15,525 nucleotides of DNA, from positions 1-15,525 of the forward strand of contig CAJBHN010000068.1 of NCBI GenBank assembly GCA_903952805.1, in the 5' to 3' direction. Shown one piece after another: positions 9,201 through 13,828 of the stretch. A program made the position numbers and the translations under genes. The notes beneath the pieces were generated by a model. It was not told the DNA's origin and made no database searches. It saw nothing but the letters and a program-made list of their open reading frames with translations. Positions within the stretch are counted from its first letter, which is position 1. Each line of letters opens with the position of its first letter. The stretch comes from an uncultured Myxococcales bacterium (GTDB taxonomy: Bacteria; Myxococcota; UBA727; VGSZ01).

Positions 9201-11481
9201 TGACGGTGACGCGGACGATGAAGGTGGCCGTCCCTGCGCCAGCAAAGGCGATGGCGCCACTGACGCGGCCGGTGCCGTTGGCGCCTCCCGGCTGGCAGGA
9301 CAAGAAAGCACCAGCGGGCACAGGCGTGGCGACGACGCAGTCGCCGACGTTGGCCGGCAGGTCGTCGTCGACGGTAACGACGGTGGCCGCAGGCCCTCGT
9401 TTGTCGACGCGGATACGAAATTCAATGACGTCGCCAGGAACGAGCCGGCCGCCGTTTTGGTCGATGGCGGTCTTGGTCGAGCTGGCCAAATCGATGCCGG
9501 CGGTGACGCGCACGATGGTGGGGTCGGCCGCGCTGTTGCTGACGGCGGGGTCGTCGGTGAGCAGCGGCTCGGTGAGTGAGGGCTGGTCGACGCTTGCCTG
9601 GTTGATGACCGTCGTGCCCGTCACTGTGCCGATGCGAATGCGGCCGCTGACGACGACTTCGGCGAATGCGCCAGCCGGGACCGCGATACCGCCGACGACG
9701 ACGGTATTGCCCACCAGCGATGTGGTGCTGCCGGGGGGAGCCGACACCAGCGTGACCTGCTCAAGCTCGGGCGGAAACGTGTCGGTGATGCTGACGTCGG
9801 GGGCCAGGCGCGTGCCGGTGTTGTCGACGCGGATGCGGTACTGCAGCGTTGCTCCCGGAGCCGGTTCACCGCCACCCTGAACAATCACGGACTTGGTTGG
9901 CTGGGCCAGTTCGGCGTTTTCGATGATGGTCGTCGCCGGGCCCACGCGCAGGGCTGGCACGCCGTCGGCAGCGACGGTGAAAGAGTTCTCGACGACCGTG
10001 CCGACGGCGACAGCGTTGTTGACCTTCGCCCGAAACCGAACTTCGCAGCGACGGCCGATGGGCAGCGTGCCGACGTTGAGGCCGGTGGCTCGCAAGACGG
10101 GAGAGGTGCCGCCGACGTCTCCCGAGGCGGCCCCGCACGTGTTGGTGGTGGAGCCTGCGACGTAGGTGAGGCCGGCGGGCAACGTGTCGCGCACGATGGT
10201 GTTTTGCGATGGGGCCGAACCGTTGTTCTCAAGGCGCAGGATGTAATTCAGCGTCTCGCCCGGGCCGGCGACGGGCTCAAGGACCACCTTTTCCGTGCCA
10301 CCATTCAAGAAGCGCGGCGCGAAGGTGTCGACGGCGACCATCGTAAAGCCCAGCAGGAACAGTTCCCCCGAGCCGCCGCTGCCGTCGTCGGCGACGCCGT
10401 CGCCCGATCCTGCCCTCAGAAACAGGCGGGTGTCGCCCGTGCGGATGATGCCCAGGCCGCTTTGGCCGATATCGAACGTGTCGATGTCGAGGCCGGGATG
10501 GGAGCCTCCCGACGTGTTGTTTGAGCCGTTCATCACATTGGCGGCCCGACTGGTGGCGTCTTGCAAGCGCGTTGCTGTGGCGCTGGTGTTGCTGCGCAGA
10601 CTGACGAAATCGGCGCATTGGCCGTCAACGCAACGAAACGGGTTGCCGGCCAGATTCTGTGGCGGGACGCCGAGGTGACCGTCCCCCTCCCACGCCAGGA
10701 CGGTGATGTGACCGGACTGTTCGTCGCCAACCGTCAGGCCATCAATGGTGAACTCGGGCGACAAACCCGACGAGAAGGCACCGAACGTCGAGCCCTGCTC
10801 ATCGAGGGCGAAAAAGGCATCGGCGAGCACGATGTCGCGTTTGACGGGCTCAGTCGGTGATTCCCACATGATGGCGACGGCCCAGCCACCGAACTTGGCC
10901 TCACACGTTCTTGGATCGATGGTGCAGTCCCCCGGTGACAACTGCACGTCGCTGACTTCGTAGGTGCCGACGGCGCCGCCGCGTCCGAGTTGCTGCAGCA
11001 GCGAGGTGATTTCTCGGCGACAGGAAAACATCGGCACGGTGTCACCCGGGATTGGGTGGTTGCGCTGGACGCAGCGGTTCAAGGCCGACGGCGGCTCGCC
11101 GGGCTGAAGTGCGTCGATGCTCAGGTCGTTGATGAGCCGCCCGTCGGGCAGGCGCAGGTCGACGCTGCGATCGAGGGGTACGCCCTCGCCGGGATTGAAC
11201 GTTCCGCCCCAAAACAGGAACGCCTGGGCGACGGTGGCGTCGGGAGCCATCTGCGACAGGGGAATCGTCGCCTGCGAGCCTTCGAAGCGGACGGCAAAAT
11301 TCACGCGCCCGTCGTGCTCCATCAACGTGTTGCCGACGCCGACCGAAGAGCCAAACAGGCTGTGGCGGGCCACCAGACTCAACGGTGTGCCGTCAGCGAC
11401 GGCCAGGGAGGGCAGCGACGCCCCCATGGCGACCAACAGCAGGGCGCCCTGCCAGCACTTCGTCACCTGCGGCCTGCCCAC
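1..11481 (-). CDS. Giant secreted DUF11-repeat protein with two OmpA-like peptidoglycan-binding domains (3' end outside window)
   Basis: The frame is open for about 3,827 codons and has no stop before the left edge, so the protein is C-terminally partial. GTG at 11481 is chosen because GGAG lies 9 nt upstream. GTG at 11466 is an alternative, also with a plausible signal peptide. Order of parts: signal peptide (residues 1-29, hydrophobic core GALLLVAMGASLP, then AVA|D); N-terminal domain (about 30-385) with FLFWGG, GGWAVAIMWE, DIDTFDI and three cysteine pairs; about 17 DUF11-type repeats (about 388-2684); carboxypeptidase-regulatory-like region (about 2697-2860); another DUF11-like module (about 2937-3094); SdrD-B-like module (about 3102-3157, DDDLDGGQDAGERG); OmpA-like domain (about 3418-3526); Ig-like stretch; second OmpA-like domain from about 3760. 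DUF11 proteins of this design are known at Gram-negative surfaces. A peptidoglycan-anchored periplasmic or surface fibre is inferred; ligand unknown. No frameshift was seen: homology stays in one frame throughout. Confidence 0.93.
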   Translation of the reverse strand, partial: MGRPQVTKCWQGALLLVAMGASLPSLAVADGTPLSLVARHSLFGSSVGVGNTLMEHDGRVNFAVRFEGSQATIPLSQMAPDATVAQAFLFWGGTFNPGEGVPLDRSVDLRLPDGRLINDLSIDALQPGEPPSALNRCVQRNHPIPGDTVPMFSCRREITSLLQQLGRGGAVGTYEVSDVQLSPGDCTIDPRTCEAKFGGWAVAIMWESPTEPVKRDIVLADAFFALDEQGSTFGAFSSGLSPEFTIDGLTVGDEQSGHITVLAWEGDGHLGVPPQNLAGNPFRCVDGQCADFVSLRSNTSATATRLQDATSRAANVMNGSNNTSGGSHPGLDIDTFDIGQSGLGIIRTGDTRLFLRAGSGDGVADDGSGGSGELFLLGFTMVAVDTFAPRFLNGGTEKVVLEPVAGPGETLNYILRLENNGSAPSQNTIVRDTLPAGLTYVAGSTTNTCGAASGDVGGTSPVLRATGLNVGTLPIGRRCEVRFRAKVNNAVAVGTVVENSFTVAADGVPALRVGPATTIIENAELAQPTKSVIVQGGGEPAPGATLQYRIRVDNTGTRLAPDVSITDTFPPELEQVTLVSAPPGSTTSLVGNTVVVGGIAVPAGAFAEVVVSGRIRIGTVTGTTVINQASVDQPSLTEPLLTDDPAVSNSAADPTIVRVTAGIDLASSTKTAIDQNGGRLVPGDVIEFRIRVDKRGPAATVVTVDDDLPANVGDCVVATPVPAGAFLSCQPGGANGTGRVSGAIAFAGAGTATFIVRVTVNAAAADGVTIANTAVLSPLADPSLAVSVSSAPLIVFARPDLRIVKTVIDDNGGDVRPGDLLRYNLTLTNPGTVPATALVITDAIDASLQLTSVLDGGVQAGQNLSWNVASLAAGGTVTLRFEARVRAGVDDGTVINNLARGTATAPQQPVQSNLVSVVVRARANLVVDKTVVDQDGAPFRPGDVVTWAMTLRNLGDGAASSVVVRDILDANASTAILTSGGRVQGNAVVFDASTVPALARIDVGDAVTVRFDARVADVVANGTLVSNQAEMTTPQAVGTIFLSDDPATAAAVDPTRFTVTSRAVLTINKTFVDDNGGALLPGDTVTFTLAVENIGDAPATGTVITDTLDSRLSFISADNGGTFSTGAVRYPGFVVLPGPPRLLRFSARVATPLANGTAIDNQARGASPVADSVLSDDPATAALLDPTRLIITSRPVLDDSTKAVVDVDGDGIFRPGDRVRYTVIVGNSGSEDAAAVTVTDAIPAELTAIAAVGGTVVGQNVTFAVGTLAVGQSRTLTMEGTLRRPLNNGVVVANQARVAATGVVAVLTDDPATAASDDPTAFTVTSAPRLQIDKTVVDQNGGAVEPGDLLNWSLSVRNVGDRTATGVTVSDPVDVNLVSVNPQDGGVLVGTTITWTLATLAIDTTSVLRFSSRVREPLPNGTVIANQASAAVAEPAIPGAPFLSDDPGTSVAGDPTRVQVVSAADLSASTLETFDVGGAVIARAIPAEVVEYRLVVDNRGRANGEAVVVTVPFPAGFVVVDAAGGTVATDAVGTTITFPLGTVVVGTPTERRLRLRLPTPIDTGTTFSVQARLAGRDIAVPFVSNDPSTAPAADPTTLGIDSAPRLVFEKTVVDDDAVTDGGAVEPGDTTTWRLSIRNEGNAVARSVVITDPLPARVGHVSGGRLTGSTLTFDAAVDAGLAALAPGPTPITLTFVTRVNADVVSGTVVSNQASAVAAGLTFLSDDPGVTGLADPTRFTVTTVPRLTMSKDVVGGRVAAPGDVVSYAITLRSEGTEAVAGAFTDTVDAAFTDVTPGPGVVFDAPSRQLRAALLPLAPGATRSLTFSAQLAGGLANGTTIDNQAVVTDGAVVVVSDDPTTAVANDPTRITVDARPLLVVTKTFVDENGGVLAPGDRLQWVIDIENIGTGLARDVVVTDVVDVATTTIVDDGDGTAAGNIVLCDATSAPALAGIARGSRVSLRFTVAVIDTVVDGTVIANQARVTSPDVAGVVLSDDPDTDTAADDTRVTVQAPLLSVTKSTDAAVFVPGSTVGYVIHVANSGSVAATDVVVRDPLPAELVDVSTSAGAIVAGVVTATIPTIAPGGSSEFTITGVVEALTPGGTVVSNQAEVRATGAGTAVLSDDPGTATPGDPTARAVDADEEYAGSIELFDGDSGAALAPGAIVLPRQRVRARVTIQSTGRQAGRGVVLQSPFSAQRFVADETTEGGLVAADGTVRWTGSQLPALTVMTPGQRIVVEFEGRIASPIVDGAEIPFSMAVTTIGEPNPTIVGPVVVRVRSRPDLSATTKEVRDVDGGLVEPGDVLDWRITAINDGSTQANNVVVIDGIPAGMRILPGTLTVAGLPVTDTDLARGLAVGDLQAGRSVVVGFSTRVELSAPRGAVLSNQAILQANDVPEARSDDPRTPLVIGDATSVVVGGGALLVAQLRGAPSPTRVGVATTLAAVVENVGTDAVTDAVLTLPIPAGTDRGAGTVRVNGVARTDADDDDDVEVVGNAVVWHPARLEAGDGASLNVVVTPVGDVAAVVAQGTWVSRLGELATDADPSSPGAQPLVIPVEGRVAVLIDEDTLQLTDDNGGVLVAGDRVTLRAPLKNRGVSEAQLREVVIGLSAGVSVDVEAFNANAEWAGALEVVGDEVRSRAGVAIRIDAGGQRDLMIPLLVDSDVATGTVVSGSGRASAILVGANATADVRLGDDSLTVGLLPGTASVSGRLFVDAGARDGRFDASTGDVAVQGFSVVAVWRDEPDAVMSVITDGEGRFSLSPLPSGTTHLVIRGPSGAFFQDIDLGRLGDGEVKRSDVALEPNGTVWITGEAERSPRGLRVSLFVDDADGIPDNDRLVAPELLREGQQNQTVSAQGFYRFSPPPGSYRLGVVTDSPLLVYPSSTAPVLADGRNPFGQQVGAGDVADVVVVDRQTPPRWAARLRVDAPDTGTGIGVVSRNHLPVDPLQEQVTITKTATRKRLSVGEIVSYEVRVDNKALVDRTRQQGGGVDIVDTLPTGFQLVDGSFQLAEVSADARGQLSRRIVDDVRATGTRAIVFGPFDLLSNRSYVLRYNVVVGPGTPVGRHENTAALRLADGAIPLTSLASAAVIVVPDDTFDLGSVRAKVFCDDDLDGGQDAGERGAWGARVYLDNGTYAEADVTGKLHFSGVQPGMHLAKLDERTLVGATAPSVRQSFYLSAGLPAQIAFAVRCDRGVTAAATDVTVNPAAFRPDDDTTRTVAVDGQISPLRLRLDGVSRAVPTIALDIAAQGQEPGAVGPNLAAVDTGLDFRPRITAEAAVVAWQLVIDDLGASTAAASIGAAAAATVVAGPAAVDVGSFERGLSAAGSGAVPSGATLAIPTTPAAMATVATPVWVIAGRGVPPASIAWNGADESTGMVVLVDGHLYRATLTVGFETGDRLATAPRHFGVGVGAAAGASSSTVVLSLDESDGALFTPAGAPTKRLRDRLVASANELRDAPRLEVRAHLDARPGEPVGQLTASRAEGARQALVRAGLAAEHVVAVGKGDAEPLYPNGRHKDRQRNRRIEVVLPSPTRVVPPLDQVVALPKTTTAPRITANGTALTVGADGSFAGQVSVKQDTAIVVELEVAGRRWRLVQLPGGASSTATRTGLAAVPVNVDLARGSLLVDGVAVDAAGLLATRLHLHLDEGEVEVTVPTGIVVRRTTIRVFADSQQAPTFADDDAALGARLDEVVVDGAPQRIALKDLPAAGTPIRLRAIVEDHLGNVGISPDVRTTVGVAPASTSSPMTTAASEPRLIADPAKGDVLTAEASAALQALAKGIAAGATVRIEAHTDDQEPRLRRLSITQRVADAARNVLVAAGVNGKVVALGRG
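905..1230 (-). other. OmpA-like peptidoglycan-binding domain 1 of the giant protein
   Basis: Read in the giant gene's frame, this segment has the OmpA C-terminal pattern in order. It starts with a strand and an LFTPAGAP entry, then an AHLD segment whose Asp aligns with the HTD Asp of the family. SRAEGARQALVRAG follows, supplying the conserved SxxRA arginine, and then VVAVGKGDAEPLYPN and the RNRRIEVVL ending. Asp and Arg are the residues that bind the diaminopimelate of peptidoglycan in characterised OmpA domains. Both are present, so binding is plausible. The domain is internal rather than terminal, which is less common. Confidence 0.88.
3430..10330 (-). repeat. Tandem array of about 17 DUF11/Ig-like protein repeats, period near 400 bp
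   Basis: This is a degenerate coding repeat inside the giant gene, visible in the protein rather than as exact DNA copies. A typical unit opens with a K-T-hydrophobic-V-D-x-N-G-G-x-x-x-P-G-D motif (clear near 9450, 9065, 8260, 7460 and 5840). It continues with a hydrophobic strand ending N-x-G, then V-x-(I/V)-x-D, and closes with NGTVI-x-NQA. Approximate unit boundaries on the plus strand are 10330, 9900, 9480, 9090, 8720, 8310, 7900, 7500, 7080, 6670, 6255, 5860, 5450, 5060, 4650, 4240, 3815 and 3430. About eleven units are followed by an acidic SDDPxT linker, usually with a trailing DPT. The units nearest the C-terminus of the array (below about 4250) are the most divergent and lose this linker. 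Another DUF11-like unit lies apart at about 2670-2200. Confidence 0.85.
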
Positions 11482-11490
11482 GTGGTCGTT

Positions 11491-11494
11491 CTCC
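11491..11494 (-). promoter_or_regulatory. Ribosome binding site of the giant gene
   Basis: GGAG on the minus strand, 9 nt before the GTG at 11481. The further upstream in-frame GTG at 11508 has no purine-rich sequence before it. This is what decides the start chosen here. Confidence 0.55.
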
Positions 11495-11521
11495 GCTCGG
11501 GGGTTCACGTCGGTGCGATCG

Positions 11522-11548
11522 TGACCGCCGCATTCAGAATCGCGGTCA
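11522..11548. promoter_or_regulatory. Nested inverted repeat (operator or 5' UTR hairpin) upstream of the giant gene
   Basis: TGACCGC at 11522-11528 and GCGGTCA at 11542-11548 are perfect 7-bp inverted arms. Inside them ATTC-A-GAAT (11532-11540) forms a second inverted repeat. The element lies 41-67 bp upstream of the giant gene's GTG, so it could be an operator or a hairpin in the leader RNA. Its function is inference from position and symmetry only. Confidence 0.4.
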
Positions 11549-11630
11549 TATGCCGCCGCTTGCAGACGCTGCCACGGCGTCAGTGTGGTGTCGAAAACCT
11601 GCCACCGGTGGGGAGGGGGTCTCGCCGTGT

Positions 11631-11722
11631 CATGTCGGGAAATTCAAGACATGTGTACGTGATCGGCGTCGCGTCGTCGTTTCGGTCGGTGTCGAGGTTC
11701 GTGCTACAGCCGCACACATGTC
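11631..11722. promoter_or_regulatory. Cluster of CATGTC/GACATG half-sites before the barrel gene
   Basis: CATGTC (11631-11636) and GACATG (11648-11653) form a 6-bp inverted repeat with an 11-nt spacer. GACATGTG (11648-11655) is repeated in inverted orientation as CACATGTC at 11715-11722, spanning the start codon of the barrel gene. Three related half-sites in 92 bp resemble an autoregulatory or repressor-binding arrangement, but no regulator gene is present in the window. Confidence 0.3.
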
Positions 11723-12347
11723 ACAGACAGCCGGTACGCCTCGTCATTGTGTGATCGCGGTGGTCGCACTGCTCGCCGTGTGCGGGCGTGCCGATGTGGC
11801 CCATGCGGCTGGCCCGGGAGCAGCAACCAATGACGATGCCGGGGTGCTGGCGGATTTTGAACTGGGCACGTTCCGCGTCGACAGTGCGTCACCACAGGGC
11901 AAGCGCCTGGCCATCGGTCTTGAGATTGGCTGGCCCACGGGGGCGACGGCCAAGCTGATGCTGCGCCCGCAGCAGGCGCTGCGGGTGTCGATCGGGGCCT
12001 TCACCGGCCTCGTGCTGAGCGAGCCGTCGCTCAGTCTCCATGTTGATTGGCTCTACCATCCATTCACCCTGGCTCGCGCAAGCGGTTGGCGCTTGCACAC
12101 GCACGTCGGCGTGGGCGGCGCCGTCGTGGTGTTGCCCGCACCAGGCCAGCGCACGACGATACCGTCGGCCCTCTACTACCGGGGGCCCACCCAGGTGTGG
12201 ACCGGGCTTCGGGTGCCGGTCGGACTTGACCTGACGTTTGCCGACATCCCGGTCGACGTCGTCTTTGACCTCGTCCCCACCGTATTGGCGTTCCCTGGCG
12301 TCGGTTTTGGTTTCGGCACCTCCCTGGGCGTCCGGTGGTGGTGGTGA
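11718..12347 (+). CDS. Predicted outer-membrane beta-barrel protein with signal peptide
   Basis: A 209-aa protein from the ATG at 11718. Residues 1-30 look like a cleavable signal peptide: basic start, hydrophobic core CVIAVVALLAVC, then AHA before AGPG. The rest alternates polar and hydrophobic residues in short stretches separated by glycines (LRVSIGAFTGLVL, LHTHVGVGGAVVVL, VGFGFGTSLGVRWWW). It ends in a run of three tryptophans, and a terminal aromatic residue is usual for barrel-assembly substrates. Small outer-membrane barrels of this size are typically 8-stranded. I do not recognise a specific family and no catalytic motif is visible. The frame is open further upstream, but that part overlaps the giant gene's start and has no signal-like sequence. 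No good Shine-Dalgarno is close to the ATG: GAGG at 11694 is about 20 nt away. Its stop overlaps the next gene by 4 bp, implying co-expression. Confidence 0.8.
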   Translation: MSQTAGTPRHCVIAVVALLAVCGRADVAHAAGPGAATNDDAGVLADFELGTFRVDSASPQGKRLAIGLEIGWPTGATAKLMLRPQQALRVSIGAFTGLVLSEPSLSLHVDWLYHPFTLARASGWRLHTHVGVGGAVVVLPAPGQRTTIPSALYYRGPTQVWTGLRVPVGLDLTFADIPVDVVFDLVPTVLAFPGVGFGFGTSLGVRWWW

Positions 12348-13828
12348 GCCAGCCAGCCACCGTCGCGCTCTACCGTGGGCGCTTTGATCCCCCTGGCCAC
12401 CATCATGTGTCGGTGGTGCGCGCCTTGTTGCTGCGCTTTGACCGGGTGGTGATTGTCCCGTGGGGGGCGGTGGCCGACCGTGCTGTCGACGAGAACGTCT
12501 CCGCTGTATACCGAGCCCGACTCATCGACTTGGCCTTTGGTCGCCTCGACGCTCGCGTCGAGGTCGACCTTCGCGACCTTGAAAACCTGTCGGTGACATC
12601 ATCATCCACGTTGGAGGGTGAATTCGCCGCGAGCGGTGATCAGGTGTTTCACGTCGTAGAGCACGACTCCCTGCAGGAAGAGCGTGGCCGGCTTCATGAA
12701 CGCGCCGCACTGGCCATCGTTGTCCCCGTCGGCAGCGAAGCGAGGGCGCCTGATGGCGCGATTGTCATCGCTGTCGGTGCCGACGTCGCCGGTCGCGTCA
12801 TGCGTCAGCGCATCTTTGAGGGGCAGGACATCGACGACCTCGTTCCCGCCGAGGTCGCCTCGGATATTCGTCGTCGGGGGTTGTATCGGTCGATCGAGCC
12901 GCGCGCGCAGACCCGCCTGCGTTTGTCGCCGACGGCCAAGGTCTTCATCAGCAAGGATGATCGCAATCCGCGGGCGCATGCCCTCGCTGAGCGCCTGCGC
13001 CCGTTTGTCACCACCAATCTGCAAGAGGCCAGCGCCATCGTCGTCATTGGCGGCGATGGTTCGATGTTGCACGCGATCCAGACCCACTGGCGTCGTCGCT
13101 TGCCCTTCTTGGGGATAAACGCCGGCCATTTGGGGTTTCTGCTCAACGATGCCAAGACGGCCTTGCCAGAATGGCCCATGGCGACGGGCGGCTCGGAGAC
13201 CGCCTCCGCCATGCGGGCAGCGTTTGGCGACGCCAATTCATCGCCCGCGTCGGCGTCCCCGTCGTCGTCGTTGTTTTCTGCCGCGGAACGGCTGCTGACC
13301 AGCGAACTGGTCGTCCACCATTTGCCGATGCTGCACGTCGAGTTGCTGGGCAAGGATGGTCGCTGGACCTCGGGGCTGACGTTCAACGACGCCTGGATCG
13401 AGCGCAGCAGCGGCCAGTCGGCGTGGGTCGAAATCACGGTCGATGGTCGGGTCCGGCTGGAGAAACTGGTGTGCGACGGGGTCTTGGTGTCGACGGCAGC
13501 CGGCAGCACCGCCTACGCCCGCTCGATGGGAGCGTCCCCGCTGCTGGCCGATACGCCCGCGTGGCTGCTGGTCGGCAGCAACGTCATGGCCCCGATTCGT
13601 TGGAAGAGCGCCCTGCTGGCCAAAGACAGCGTCGTGGAGATTCGTTCGTTGCACGTCGACAAACGCCCCCTTGCGGGTTTTTTGCACGGCGTGTCGATGG
13701 GCGAGGTCACGATGCTGCGGGCGAGGTTGTCGCGAGCGGCGTCGGCGGAGTTGTGCTTCCTGGGCATCAACGATCTCACCGAGAAGATCGCGCGGGTGCA
13801 GTTTCCAAGGGCCGGCGACCTGTCCTGA
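12344..13828 (+). CDS. nadK: NadD-like (degenerate) / NAD kinase fusion protein
   Basis: The protein is 494 aa from the GTG at 12344, which gives a GTGA overlap with the previous stop; in-frame GTGs at 12335, 12338 and 12341 are alternatives. Residues 7-184 resemble nicotinate-nucleotide adenylyltransferase: GRFDPPGHHH (12-21), a VVIVPWGA strand, AIVVPVG, and the typical tail RQRIFEG...LVPAEVASDIRRRGLY. The catalytic HxGH is GHHH, the ISSTxxR motif is VAGRVMR, and GAD is EHD, so adenylyl transfer is probably lost. Residues 198-490 are NAD kinase, which phosphorylates NAD to NADP with ATP: IGGDGS (235-240), GINAGHLGFL, NDA (348-350), and CDGVLVSTAAGSTAYARS. A Ser/Ala-rich insert (about 285-310) separates the two kinase lobes. 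Typical NAD kinases are about 290 aa, so the N-terminal half is a true extra domain. It is cytosolic; NADP supply is its likely role. Confidence 0.88.
   Translation: MSQPATVALYRGRFDPPGHHHVSVVRALLLRFDRVVIVPWGAVADRAVDENVSAVYRARLIDLAFGRLDARVEVDLRDLENLSVTSSSTLEGEFAASGDQVFHVVEHDSLQEERGRLHERAALAIVVPVGSEARAPDGAIVIAVGADVAGRVMRQRIFEGQDIDDLVPAEVASDIRRRGLYRSIEPRAQTRLRLSPTAKVFISKDDRNPRAHALAERLRPFVTTNLQEASAIVVIGGDGSMLHAIQTHWRRRLPFLGINAGHLGFLLNDAKTALPEWPMATGGSETASAMRAAFGDANSSPASASPSSSLFSAAERLLTSELVVHHLPMLHVELLGKDGRWTSGLTFNDAWIERSSGQSAWVEITVDGRVRLEKLVCDGVLVSTAAGSTAYARSMGASPLLADTPAWLLVGSNVMAPIRWKSALLAKDSVVEIRSLHVDKRPLAGFLHGVSMGEVTMLRARLSRAASAELCFLGINDLTEKIARVQFPRAGDLS

Larger units (their letters stand above)
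11482..11717. promoter_or_regulatory. Divergent intergenic region with inverted repeats
   Basis: This 236-bp region separates the minus-strand giant gene from the plus-strand barrel gene and must hold at least the start signals of the latter and probably of both. I could not identify a convincing -35/-10 pair on either strand. It does contain several inverted repeats, listed separately, and a perfect 10-bp palindrome CCACCGGTGG at 11602-11611. No credible small ORF was seen in it. Confidence 0.5.

Noticed and set aside
3430..10330. CRISPR array or other DNA-level tandem repeat as the cause of the roughly 400-bp periodicity
   Set aside because: There are no short identical repeats with unique spacers; the period is at protein level and the DNA copies are only loosely similar.
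11385..11717. Upstream extension of the barrel gene to a start at 11385
   Set aside because: It would overlap the start of the giant gene, lacks any signal-like sequence, and the ATG at 11718 begins a clear signal peptide.
12344..12900. N-terminal half of the NAD kinase fusion as a functional nadD gene
   Set aside because: The HxGH, ISSTxxR and GAD motifs are all altered, so an active adenylyltransferase is not supported; it is reported as a degenerate domain.
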